64,000 bases of DNA, taken from NCBI RefSeq assembly GCF_000243275.1, contig NZ_CM001437.1:4009793-4073792 (forward strand), in the 5' to 3' direction. Shown here piece after piece: positions 17,038-25,691 of the stretch (the stretch's first letter is position 1; each line of letters opens with the position of its first letter). Made by a program: the position numbers and the translations under genes. This DNA comes from Myroides odoratus DSM 2801 (lineage in GTDB: Bacteria; Bacteroidota; Bacteroidia; Flavobacteriales; Flavobacteriaceae). Under the pieces are notes generated by a model. It made no database searches. It was given only the letters and a program-made list of their open reading frames with translations, and had not been told where the DNA came from.

Positions 17038-17045
17038 TAAATTTG
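17038..17045 (+). promoter_or_regulatory. -7 element upstream of the NlpE-like gene
   Basis: TAAATTTG matches TAnnTTTG, 28 bp before the ATG at 17074. No consensus -33 is seen. Confidence 0.5.
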
Positions 17046-17073
17046 AAGGACAAGAATAATAAAAAATCTCACA

Positions 17074-17535
17074 ATGAAAAGAAGAAATTTAGCTGTATTA
17101 ACAGTAGTAGCAATGAGCGTTTTAACGCTTACAAGTTGTAAAAAAGAAGTAAAAGAAACAACAGAACCAACTACTGTTGAAGAAGTAGCTCCAACAGAAG
17201 TAATGGCTGATAATTCAAAAACTTCATTAGATTGGGCAGGAACATATACTGGAACTATTCCATGTGCAGATTGCCCTGGAATCGATGAAACAATCGAACT
17301 AAAAGAGGATGGAACTTTTAAATTAGTAGACCATTATCAAGATAGAAAAGACGGACATTTTGAAGAAGAAGGGAAGTATGAATGGGATGCAACAGGGAAT
17401 AAAATTACCCTTACTTTGAAAGATGGAAGTACAAAACAAGCAGCTGTTCACGAAGGAAGTTTATTGCTTTTGGATCAAGAAGGGAATGAAATTACAGGAA
17501 GTTTAGCTGAAAATTATCGTTTGAAAAAACAATAA
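17074..17535 (+). CDS. NlpE-like copper resistance/envelope stress lipoprotein
   Basis: This 153-residue lipoprotein has a lipobox ending TLTSC (C22), a Glu/Thr/Val-rich linker, and the NlpE N-terminal domain. It shows WAGTYTGTIPCADCPGIDETIELKEDG with the CxxC pair, then GKYEWDATGNKITLTL and a final NYRLKK strand. In enterobacteria NlpE senses surface contact, lipoprotein defects and copper through Cpx; no Cpx system is visible here, so the sensing role is inferred. Its own -7 element and a terminator make it a single-gene unit. Confidence 0.88.
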   Translation: MKRRNLAVLTVVAMSVLTLTSCKKEVKETTEPTTVEEVAPTEVMADNSKTSLDWAGTYTGTIPCADCPGIDETIELKEDGTFKLVDHYQDRKDGHFEEEGKYEWDATGNKITLTLKDGSTKQAAVHEGSLLLLDQEGNEITGSLAENYRLKKQ

Positions 17536-17558
17536 GACAGACTGAAAAATCTAATTAT

Positions 17559-17594
17559 AAAAGGATGAGAATCGAATTCTCATCCTTTTTTTTG
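17559..17594 (+). terminator. Intrinsic terminator after the NlpE-like gene
   Basis: AAAAGGATGAGAAT and ATTCTCATCCTTTT form a long stem around CGA and are followed by a T-run. Confidence 0.88.
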
Positions 17595-18400
17595 TGCTTG
17601 TATTGCACATCTACAAGTTGGACTAAGTCTTAAAAAGAATGATAAAAAAGGAAGAAAGATTCTCTAAAAGCGAGTTGCATAACGAAGAAGAGCGTACTCC
17701 TTTTTAGCTGCTAAAAAGTAAAAAAAGAGCGGTGGTAAGCCTTCGACTGAAATAGTAAATAGAGAAAAAAACAGAAGGAATTTGGAGTAAAAAGTCAAAC
17801 CCAATTATTTAAAAAAGGAGTAGTAGTAGCGTAATAGGAGAGCTGTTTTTGGAAATAAAAGAGATCAAAAATGAGCGACAAATAGAAGCAGTAGATTCTG
17901 ATAATGTTACCTCCGAAAGGTGTTTTTATTTTTCGTAACTTTAATTGACTTAAGATAGATTATATAGGCTTTCTTGAAGGGTACTCTGGTTTTTTAAGAT
18001 TTATTTTGCATATAACTTTTTGTTATGGGTTGTTAAAAATAAAGTTAACTAATTTGTTTTTAAGTATTTATGATTGTTATTGTAAAGTTTTAGTTCATGT
18101 TAAATCTGAAGTGCTTCAAGTCATTTTTAAAAAGTGAATTTTTGTCCCTTATTCGTGTTTTGTTTTGCCAAAACTAGATTAGAGGTGTTTACTTAAACTA
18201 TAACTTTAGGTGTTTTAAAGCGGAATTTGCACAGTATCGTTCTTTTAGTGAAGTGCTTTTTCTTTTTTTGAATTGTTAAGGAGTCTTGCTGTTGCACTGA
18301 ATTTAAGGATGGAAATAAAGAAGTTTAATCGTCTGTTTTTTTGGAAAGGAATGAGGGTAAAAAAAGAGAAATAATGGAGGAAGTAAAACGGAGTTCGAAG
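17595..18400. other. Long gene-free stretch before menA
   Basis: About 800 bp contain no ORF above ~25 codons that looks real, no copy of the dispersed repeats and no tRNA. Only a short hairpin ACCTCCGAAAGGT followed by Ts is seen near 17910. The sequence is AT-rich and may be the remains of a lost gene or the site of an untranslated RNA. Confidence 0.4.
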
Positions 18401-18431
18401 TTGTATTTACTTGGTTTTATCCTTAATTTTG
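18401..18431 (+). promoter_or_regulatory. Promoter of the menA operon
   Basis: TTG at 18401-18403 and TAATTTTG at 18424-18431 are spaced by 20 bp, close to the Bacteroidota consensus. The predicted start lies ~40 bp before the menA ATG. Confidence 0.65.
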
Positions 18432-18477
18432 CGCGAGTGGATAAATGAGGGTATTTGTCCGTTGAAAGTTTATACGT

Positions 18478-19389
18478 ATGTCTAAAACAAAAACATGGGT
18501 TTCTGCAGCACGCTTGCGCACGTTACCTTTATCGATATCAGGAATTATTGTTGGAACCGCTTGTGCATTTCCTTATTATGCCAACCATGCAAATTTTTAC
18601 CTGATCTTTTTCTTTGCTATCATCACAACTTTATTGTTCCAAATATTATCCAACTTCGCTAACGATTATGGAGATGGGGTAAAAGGAACAGATAACGAAA
18701 ATAGAGTAGGACCTCAACGGGCTTTACAAAGTGGTTTATTAACCAAAGAAGAATTGAAGAGAGGGATTATTTTTACGGCTGGTCTATCGTTAGTTTCAGC
18801 GTTGATTTTAATTTATCTTTCCTTTGGACGTGATCATTTTTTTACATCGCTGTTCTTTTTTGTTTTGGGGATTAGTTGTGTAGCAGCAGCTATTAAATAT
18901 ACCGTTGGACAATCGGCTTATGGCTATCGAGGCCTTGGGGATTTGTTTGTTTTTATTTTCTTTGGTTTAGTCAGTGTAATGGGAAGTTTTTACTTGTACG
19001 GACAAACTATAGATCCTTGGATTATTTTACCCGCTGTTGCTGTAGGTAATTTGAGTATCGCAGTATTGAACATTAATAATATGCGCGATTTAGATGCGGA
19101 TAAAATGGTAGGAAAAAATACACTAGCGGTTAAATTAGGGCGTCAAAATGCCAAGTATTATCATTACTTCATTATTGCATTTGCCTTAGTCGCATTTGTT
19201 GTATATGCTATTTATAGCGCAAAACCTTTAATTAATTTTGTCTTTGTACTCGCTTATTTTCCTTTTGTAAAACACTTGGTTTTTGTTAAAAATAATACCA
19301 ACCCAAGAGAACTAGACAGCCAAATGAAAATTGTAGCGTTAAGTACTTTTTTGGTTTCTGTACTTTTTTCCTTAGCTTTAATCTTATAA
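18478..19389 (+). CDS. menA: 1,4-dihydroxy-2-naphthoate polyprenyltransferase (MenA)
   Basis: MenA attaches the polyprenyl chain to 1,4-dihydroxy-2-naphthoate to give demethylmenaquinone in the inner membrane. The 303-residue UbiA-family protein has about nine membrane helices and the two Asp-rich Mg2+-diphosphate motifs: NDYGDGVKGTD (62-72) and NNMRDLDADKMVGKNTLAVKLG (~197-220). The NDYGDG and GPQRALQSG stretches favour MenA over UbiA or heme-O synthase. It shares a transcript with the UPF0173 hydrolase and menC. Confidence 0.95.
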   Translation: MSKTKTWVSAARLRTLPLSISGIIVGTACAFPYYANHANFYLIFFFAIITTLLFQILSNFANDYGDGVKGTDNENRVGPQRALQSGLLTKEELKRGIIFTAGLSLVSALILIYLSFGRDHFFTSLFFFVLGISCVAAAIKYTVGQSAYGYRGLGDLFVFIFFGLVSVMGSFYLYGQTIDPWIILPAVAVGNLSIAVLNINNMRDLDADKMVGKNTLAVKLGRQNAKYYHYFIIAFALVAFVVYAIYSAKPLINFVFVLAYFPFVKHLVFVKNNTNPRELDSQMKIVALSTFLVSVLFSLALIL

Positions 19390-19399
19390 AATAAAAATT

Positions 19400-20086
19400 A
19401 TGAAAATAACCTATTATGGACATGCCTGCTTAGGAATCCAGATTGAAGATATTCATGTGATTGTTGATCCTTTTATTACAGGAAATCCATTGCCGGCTGC
19501 AAAGGAGATTAACGTCGATGAAATAAAAGCAGATTATATTCTATTAACGCATGCACATGGGGATCACATTGCAGATGTTGAATTGATCGCAAAAAATAAT
19601 CCTGATGCGATTATCGTTTCTAATGCGGAGATTGCAGGACATTATGAAGCAAAAGGGTTTAATGCACATCCTATGAATCACGGTGGAAGTTGGCAGTTTG
19701 ATTTTGGTAAAGTAAAATACACACCAGCGATTCACTCTAGTTCATTCCCTGATGGGAGTTATGGAGGACAGCCAGGTGGATTTGTCATCGAGAGCAAAAA
19801 CAAGAATATCTATATCGCAGGTGATACTTCACTAACCATGGATATGAAATTAATTCCGATGTTTACTGCATTAGATTTAGCAATTCTACCTATCGGAAGT
19901 AATTTCACGATGGGAGTTGATGAGGCTGTAATTGCAGCGGATTTTGTTCAATGTGATAAAGTACTCGGATATCACTTCGATACCTTTGGTTATATCGAAA
20001 TTGACCATGAAGAGGCAAAACGCAAATTCTTTGAAAAAGGAAAAGATTTAATGCTTTTATCTATTGGAGAAAGCTTAACCTTATAA
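19400..20086 (+). CDS. UPF0173-type metal-dependent hydrolase
   Basis: This 228-residue metallo-beta-lactamase-fold protein has the zinc motif THAHGDH (50-56; H51, H53, D55, H56). Later ligands lie in MNHGGSW, IAGDTSLT and GYHFDTF. Family members are annotated only as metal-dependent hydrolases. Its place between menA and menC, 11 and 6 bp from its neighbours, recurs in flavobacteria and hints at a quinone-linked role such as thioester hydrolysis of DHNA-CoA, which normally needs a thioesterase; that is speculation. Confidence 0.88.
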   Translation: MKITYYGHACLGIQIEDIHVIVDPFITGNPLPAAKEINVDEIKADYILLTHAHGDHIADVELIAKNNPDAIIVSNAEIAGHYEAKGFNAHPMNHGGSWQFDFGKVKYTPAIHSSSFPDGSYGGQPGGFVIESKNKNIYIAGDTSLTMDMKLIPMFTALDLAILPIGSNFTMGVDEAVIAADFVQCDKVLGYHFDTFGYIEIDHEEAKRKFFEKGKDLMLLSIGESLTL

Positions 20087-20091
20087 AAAAC

Positions 20092-21123
20092 ATGAAAGCA
20101 ACATACAGCAAGCATATTCTTCAATTTAAGAGACCTTCTGGTACATCTAGGGGTGTTATGACAGAAAAGGAAACTTGGTTGCTTAAAATAGAGGAAAACG
20201 ATAAAATCGGAATAGGAGAGTGCGGGATACTGCGCTCTCTTAGTTTTGATGATCGTCCCGACTATGAAGCCAAGTTGCAATGGGTGGTGGAACATATCCA
20301 TTTAGGAAAGGAAATATTGTGGGAAGCCCTGCGCGATTGGCCTTCTATTCAATTTGGAGTAGAACAAGCCTTTTTATCTTTAGCAAGCGCTGATCCTTTT
20401 GTTCTGTTTCCTTCTGCTTTTGTCGAAGGACGTCAAGCGATTCCAATCAACGGCTTGATTTGGATGGGAGAGGAAACTTTTATGAAAGAGCAAATCGATG
20501 AAAAGTTAGCACAGGGATTTACTTGTGTGAAGTTAAAAATCGGCGCAATTGACTTTGATGCAGAAATAAATCTCTTGCGCTACATTCGACAACATTATAG
20601 CGTCGATCAGATTGAATTGAGAGTGGATGCCAATGGAGGGTTTAGTGTAGCGGATGCACCAGCGAAACTAAAGCAATTAGCACAGCTACATATTCACAGC
20701 ATTGAACAACCCATCAAACAGCATCAAATTCAAGAAATGGCGACCCTTTGTCAAACAACGGCTTTGCCCATAGCTTTAGATGAAGAATTAATTGGGGTAA
20801 CAGCCTATGCAGACAAAGTCGCCTTACTAACAGCGATTCGCCCGCAGTATATTATTTTAAAACCCAGCTTAGTTGGGGGCTTTAAAGGAAGTCAAGAGTG
20901 GATTGAAATCGCAGAGCAGTTGCAAATTCAATGGTGGATTACTTCGGCATTAGAAAGCAATATCGGACTTAATGCGATTGCGCAATGGACCTTTACATTG
21001 AATAACCCGATGCCACAAGGATTGGGAACAGGTGCTTTATACACTAATAATTTTGATTCTCCTTTGGAAGTGAGAAACGGACAGTTGTGGTATAATGGAG
21101 ATGGGGGATGGGTTGTGAGTTAG
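20092..21123 (+). CDS. menC: o-Succinylbenzoate synthase (MenC)
   Basis: MenC dehydrates SHCHC to o-succinylbenzoate in menaquinone synthesis. The 343-residue enolase-superfamily protein has the expected catalytic set: the KxK pair in VKLKIG (K147, K149), Mg2+ ligands D179 (RVDANGG), E205 (SIEQPI) and D230 (ALDEEL), and the second catalytic lysine K257 (ILKPSLVGG). N-acylamino acid racemases share this set, but the menA context supports MenC. It is the last gene of the operon. Confidence 0.92.
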   Translation: MKATYSKHILQFKRPSGTSRGVMTEKETWLLKIEENDKIGIGECGILRSLSFDDRPDYEAKLQWVVEHIHLGKEILWEALRDWPSIQFGVEQAFLSLASADPFVLFPSAFVEGRQAIPINGLIWMGEETFMKEQIDEKLAQGFTCVKLKIGAIDFDAEINLLRYIRQHYSVDQIELRVDANGGFSVADAPAKLKQLAQLHIHSIEQPIKQHQIQEMATLCQTTALPIALDEELIGVTAYADKVALLTAIRPQYIILKPSLVGGFKGSQEWIEIAEQLQIQWWITSALESNIGLNAIAQWTFTLNNPMPQGLGTGALYTNNFDSPLEVRNGQLWYNGDGGWVVS

Positions 21124-21195
21124 GTTAGGAGTTATGAGTTAGGGGTGATGGTCCGTTCGGGTTACACCTATTTCTAGATATATTCAAAAAAGAAT

Positions 21196-21237
21196 AAAAA
21201 AAGGTTCAATCTTTATGCAAGATTGAACCTTTTTTTG
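21196..21237. terminator. Intrinsic terminator after menC
   Basis: AAAAAAAGGTTCAATCTT and GATTGAACCTTTTTTT form a strong stem around TATGCAA, 75 bp after the menC stop. Confidence 0.85.
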
Positions 21238-21240
21238 TGA

Positions 21241-21540
21241 AGTTCGTGGAGGTTTGATGTTTCACTTATCTACCTCACAGTTTATATTGATTTTGTAAAG
21301 TAAAACCTCACAAACCTCACTTTGATTCAAGAAATTCTTTTTGGTTTACTCTTAATCAAACAAATTATCCAGTTACGTGGCAAATTGCCATTTGCCACTA
21401 CGAGATTTTACATCTCATCTCATCGCCAATCTCATCGCCTCACCAATCTCACCATCTATCTCATGGGTTTATATTTGTTTTCGTATTCGATGAATCTACA
21501 CTTCGTTCCGATTTCATCACCTCACCAATCTCACCCTCCC
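21241..21540 (+). repeat. Dispersed intergenic repeat, plus orientation
   Basis: The first part (to ~21325) carries degenerate CCTCACAAACCTCAC words. The second (21362-21540) carries the palindrome TGGCAAATTGCCATTTGCCA at 21378-21397, TTTTACATCTCATC, CTCACCAATCTCACCATC, and ATTCGATGAATCTACACTTCG, as in 57620-57762. It lies between the convergent menC and AraC genes. Confidence 0.85.
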
Positions 21541-21545
21541 ATAAC

Positions 21546-22415
21546 TTATCTTCTTCTAAATTCATCTGGTGCAATACCAATGTGTTTCTTAAAAAACCTA
21601 GAGAAGTAGGAATTATCTTTAAAATTCAATTGATAGGCAATTTCGCTAGCGGATAAGTTTGTATGTAGAAGTAGTCGTTTGCATTCAATTAAGATTCGAT
21701 CGCGAATCATATCACCTGCGGATTTTTGCTTTACTTTTTGGCACATCGCATTCAAGTAGTTGGGAGTAACCAGCAATACCTTGGCGTATTCTTTTGGAAA
21801 GCGATATTCATAAAAATGCTTATCAATCAAGGATTCAAATGATTTAATTAAATCATTTGATTTTATGAAAGTAAGGCTAGTCAAAGCAGTTTGATCAATT
21901 TCTTTTTTACATAAGAGTAATACTTCTAAAAGGTAGGTTCGAATTAAATTAATGTACTCGCCGTCTTCCGTTTCGTATTCTTTCAGTATGCGTTCCATCG
22001 CAATTAATAGGATGTCTTTTAATTCATCTCTTAGTTCTACTAGGTGATGATTAGTAAATCGTTTAAAAAAGGGGAGATCGTGAACAAATAGGTGATCAGA
22101 AACGAATTGGGTAATGAAACTAGGCGTAAAACGCAATAAATACCCCTGTGTTGATGCATTGTAGCTCCAGCGATATTGTTGCCAGGTATTTATGAAGACA
22201 ATATCACCTGCTTTAACTTCATAAGCCTGTAAATCGATATATTGAATTCCACTTCCTGCGGTGATGAGAATAATTTGAAAAAAGTCATTCTTCTGCATGG
22301 GGATGGTGTAACTATTTTCGAGCCGTAAGGCATGTTGTAATTTCATGGCGATAAATTCTCTTCGCTCTCCTCTACTATCAGATAATACCTGCTTATTTAA
22401 ATTCCCATTATACAT
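21546..22415 (-). CDS. AraC-family transcriptional regulator
   Basis: This 289-residue regulator has an N-terminal cupin-like sensing domain (about 20-130; FFQIILITAGSGIQYIDLQAYEVKAGDIVFIN) and a C-terminal double helix-turn-helix (~190-289; LSASEIAYQLNFKDNSYFSRFFKKHIGIAPDEFRR). The ligand is unknown. It sits alone between a repeat and the beta-oxidation operon on the same strand; control of that operon is possible but unproven, since the operon also has its own MarR gene. Confidence 0.92.
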   Translation of the reverse strand: MYNGNLNKQVLSDSRGERREFIAMKLQHALRLENSYTIPMQKNDFFQIILITAGSGIQYIDLQAYEVKAGDIVFINTWQQYRWSYNASTQGYLLRFTPSFITQFVSDHLFVHDLPFFKRFTNHHLVELRDELKDILLIAMERILKEYETEDGEYINLIRTYLLEVLLLCKKEIDQTALTSLTFIKSNDLIKSFESLIDKHFYEYRFPKEYAKVLLVTPNYLNAMCQKVKQKSAGDMIRDRILIECKRLLLHTNLSASEIAYQLNFKDNSYFSRFFKKHIGIAPDEFRRR

Positions 22416-22590
22416 TTTATCTATTTTTAATCATACGATAAAGATAGATTTATTGTTTTTAATAAATGATTTTATTGATTATTTTAGTATTTATTTATAA
22501 AAACCATACGAAATGAGGGGAAAAGATATGAATTAAATATTTGATTAGTATATGGGTAACACATTTTTTACATGCATTTTATATAAAATC

Positions 22591-22636
22591 AAAAAGACCG
22601 CCCTTTCGATTGCACGAAAGAAGCGGTCTTTTTTTT
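22591..22636 (-). terminator. Terminator of the beta-oxidation operon
   Basis: GACCGC and GCGGTC with inner CTTTCG and CGAAAG arms form a long stem. On the minus strand it is followed by the T-run complementary to AAAAA, ~30 bp after the acyl-CoA dehydrogenase stop. Confidence 0.88.
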
Positions 22637-22664
22637 AACAAACTAAACCAATCGTTTGTTTTCG

Positions 22665-24458
22665 TTAGAAAACATATTCGTTAGCTTCTATTGCTTTTTT
22701 AGCAATAGATTCGCGTAATGCATTTACATTTGGTAGATTTACATATTTAGTAAATCTTCTTAGTCCCATTAACATGATGCGTTGTTCATCTCCTTCTGCA
22801 AAAGAAGCAATTCCTTCTTTTCCTTTTTGAGCCACAATATCAACAGCATGGTATAGATATAATTGGGCCATCGCAATTTCCTCTTTGATGTTTTGCTCTC
22901 CCTTGCTTTTTGCTAATTTTTCAGTTCTTAGAATTGCACTTTCTGCCATGTAGATTTCAATCATCATATCTGCAGCAGCCATCATTAATGCTTGGTGTTT
23001 TTCTAAGTCAGGACCAAATTTTTGAACCGCACTACCTGCAACCATTAAAAAGGCTTTTTTAAGCTTTTCAATCATTTCTTTTTCTTCGGTAAACAATTCT
23101 GAATAATCAGGGGTATCGAAACTTGGAATACTCATCAATTCATCCGCAACTTGCATAGCAGGAGTTAGTAAATCTACATGCCCTTTCATTGCTTTTTTGA
23201 TTAACATTCCTACGGCCAACATGCGGTTGATTTCGTTCGTCCCTTCGTAAATACGAGAAATACGAGCATCTCTCCACGCACTTTCCATTGGAGTATCTTC
23301 AGAGAATCCCATTCCACCAAAGATTTGGATTCCCTCATCCGTACAAGATTGTACATCCTCAGAAACCGCTACTTTTAGGATTGAACATTCAATAGCAAAT
23401 TCTTCAACTCCTTTTAATTCAGCTTCTTGGTGTGAATTTCCTTCTTCAATACGTTGATTAATGCGCTTTTCAATACTACCAGCAGCACGATAAGAAGCGG
23501 ATTCGCCTACATATGCATTCGTTACCATTTCTGCAATTTTCGTGCGAATGGCACCAAAAGAAGAAATAGGCACTTTGAATTGGATACGCTCATTTGCGTA
23601 TTTAATTGCTTCCGTAATTAAGCGACGTTGAGAATCTAAACAAGCAGCAGCTAGTTTGATACGCCCCACGTTTAAGGCATTCATTGCAATTTTAAATCCA
23701 TTTCCACGCTCAGAAAGCATATTCTCAACAGGTACTTTTGTATTAGTAAAGAATACCTGACGAGTAGAAGAGGCTCTAATTCCCAATTTGTGTTCTTCTT
23801 CTCCAAGAGAAATTCCATTAGAAGGATCATTTTCTACAATAAACCCCGTAATATTTTTGTCGTCTTCAATACGAGCGAATACGATGAATACATTACAGAA
23901 TCCAGCATTGGAAATCCACATTTTTTGTCCTGTGATGTTGTAATACTTACCATCATCTGATAAAACAGCTTTCGTTTTACCTGAGTTAGCATCGGAACCC
24001 GCATCAGGTTCTGTTAAACAGTAAGCTCCAAACCATTCACCACTGGCTAATTTAGGAACGTATTTTTTCTTTTGTTCTTCATTTCCGTAAAGTGTAATCG
24101 GCATTGTTCCAATTCCCGTATGTGCACCAAAAGCAGTAGAGAAAGAACCTGTTGCTCCTGATATATAATCACAAACAAGCATGGTCGAAACAAATCCCAT
24201 TTCCAATCCTCCATAAGCTTCTGGAACAGCAACCCCTAAAAGACCAAGTTCCCCTGCTTTTTGCATGCATTCTTTTGTGAACGCATAATCTTTATTTTCA
24301 AAGCGATTTTTGTGTGGCCATACCTCTTTATCGATAAATTCCTTTACCGAATCACGCATCATTAATTGCTCTTCTGAGAAATCTTCAGGAGTAAAGATAT
24401 TCTCACTTTTTGTTTCTTTTATTAAGTATTGACCTCCTCTTGTTATAGCTGTATTCAT
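22665..24458 (-). CDS. Acyl-CoA dehydrogenase, VLCAD-like length
   Basis: This FAD enzyme makes the first oxidation of acyl-CoA in beta-oxidation. The 597-residue protein has the N-terminal helical, beta-barrel and C-terminal helical acyl-CoA dehydrogenase domains (YCLTEPDAGSD at 147-156; GQKMWISNAG). The catalytic base is probably E405 in RIYEGTNEI. A further ~170 residues after the core match the extended layout of very-long-chain enzymes, suggesting long-chain substrates. It is the last gene of the MarR-fadB-like-thiolase operon, 29 bp after the thiolase. Confidence 0.94.
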   Translation of the reverse strand: MNTAITRGGQYLIKETKSENIFTPEDFSEEQLMMRDSVKEFIDKEVWPHKNRFENKDYAFTKECMQKAGELGLLGVAVPEAYGGLEMGFVSTMLVCDYISGATGSFSTAFGAHTGIGTMPITLYGNEEQKKKYVPKLASGEWFGAYCLTEPDAGSDANSGKTKAVLSDDGKYYNITGQKMWISNAGFCNVFIVFARIEDDKNITGFIVENDPSNGISLGEEEHKLGIRASSTRQVFFTNTKVPVENMLSERGNGFKIAMNALNVGRIKLAAACLDSQRRLITEAIKYANERIQFKVPISSFGAIRTKIAEMVTNAYVGESASYRAAGSIEKRINQRIEEGNSHQEAELKGVEEFAIECSILKVAVSEDVQSCTDEGIQIFGGMGFSEDTPMESAWRDARISRIYEGTNEINRMLAVGMLIKKAMKGHVDLLTPAMQVADELMSIPSFDTPDYSELFTEEKEMIEKLKKAFLMVAGSAVQKFGPDLEKHQALMMAAADMMIEIYMAESAILRTEKLAKSKGEQNIKEEIAMAQLYLYHAVDIVAQKGKEGIASFAEGDEQRIMLMGLRRFTKYVNLPNVNALRESIAKKAIEANEYVF

Positions 24459-24487
24459 GGTTAATTTTTTTTATGGTTAATAGTAGA

Positions 24488-25669
24488 TTATAGCAATTCG
24501 TAAATTCCAGCAGCTCCTTGACCAGTTCCCACACACATGGTAACCATACCGTATTTAGAGCCTCTGCGTTTCATTTCATCAAATAATTGAACAGATAATT
24601 TTGCTCCTGTACACCCTAATGGATGTCCTAAAGCGATTGCTCCACCATTGACGTTAACGATATCGGGATTAATTCCCAATTCTCTAATAACAGCTAGGGA
24701 TTGAGAAGCAAAAGCTTCATTCAATTCAATTAAATCAATGTCTTTTAATTGTAACCCAGCTTGTTTAAGTGCTTTAGGAATAGCTTTAATCGGACCAATT
24801 CCCATAATTCGAGGCTCAACACCTGCTGCTGCATAATTGACCATGCGAGCAATTGGTTCAATGTTAAGCTCCTTGACCATTTCTTCAGACATGACCATAA
24901 CAAAAGCAGCACCGTCACTCATTTGAGAAGAGTTACCAGCCGTAACAGATCCATCAGCGGCAAATACAGGTCTCAATTTAGATAAAGCCTCAACAGAAGT
25001 TCCCATACGCGGACCTTCATCTTGTGTAACCGTGTATGATTTGCTTTCTCTTTTTCCTTTTTCGTTGACAAATACCTCGTCTACGGTGATTGGTACAATT
25101 TGATCCGCAAATTTTCCATCCGCAATAGCTTTTAACGCTTTCATGTGCGATTGGTAAGCGAATTCATCTTGATCAGCTCGAGATACTTTATAGTCATTGG
25201 CTACTGCTTCAGCAGTAAGTCCCATTCCCCAATAGTAATCTTCATGTCCCGCTTTTGCCACTCCATAATCTGGCGTTGGTTTATATCCGCCCATAGGAAT
25301 ATAACTCATACTTTCTGCTCCACCAGCGATGATACAATCCGCCATTCCTGCTTGAATTTTTGCTACGGCCATTCCGATGGTTTCAATACCAGAAGCACAG
25401 TATCGGTTTACGGTAACCCCAGGTACATCATCTACTTTTAATCCCATTAAGGAGATTAAACGCCCCATATTAAGCCCTTGTTCAGCTTCTGGCATTGCGT
25501 TTCCTACCATGACATCGTCAATACGCGTTTTGTCAAATTCAGGAAGAGCGTTCATTAAATATTCTATGGTTTCTGCTGCTAACTCATCGGGTCTTTTAAA
25601 GCGAAAAACACCACGAGGAGCTTTACCTACAGCTGTTCTATATCCTTTTACTATATATGCAGTTTTCAT
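24488..25669 (-). CDS. fadA: Acetyl-CoA acyltransferase (3-ketoacyl-CoA thiolase)
   Basis: This enzyme cleaves 3-ketoacyl-CoA with CoA to acetyl-CoA and a shortened acyl-CoA. The 393-residue protein shows the thiolase triad: nucleophile C91 ([12 protein letters not shown]), H349 ([15 protein letters not shown]) and acid/base C379 ([14 protein letters not shown]). Its place between the trifunctional-type dehydrogenase/hydratase (22 bp upstream) and an acyl-CoA dehydrogenase supports the degradative role over acetoacetyl-CoA synthesis. Confidence 0.94.
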   Translation of the reverse strand: MKTAYIVKGYRTAVGKAPRGVFRFKRPDELAAETIEYLMNALPEFDKTRIDDVMVGNAMPEAEQGLNMGRLISLMGLKVDDVPGVTVNRYCASGIETIGMAVAKIQAGMADCIIAGGAESMSYIPMGGYKPTPDYGVAKAGHEDYYWGMGLTAEAVANDYKVSRADQDEFAYQSHMKALKAIADGKFADQIVPITVDEVFVNEKGKRESKSYTVTQDEGPRMGTSVEALSKLRPVFAADGSVTAGNSSQMSDGAAFVMVMSEEMVKELNIEPIARMVNYAAAGVEPRIMGIGPIKAIPKALKQAGLQLKDIDLIELNEAFASQSLAVIRELGINPDIVNVNGGAIALGHPLGCTGAKLSVQLFDEMKRRGSKYGMVTMCVGTGQGAAGIYELL

Positions 25670-25691
25670 GTTTCTGTAATTAGTTGGTTAA

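Noticed and set aside
21322..21609. 95-codon plus-strand ORF
   Set aside because: It runs through the repeat and into the antisense of the AraC gene.
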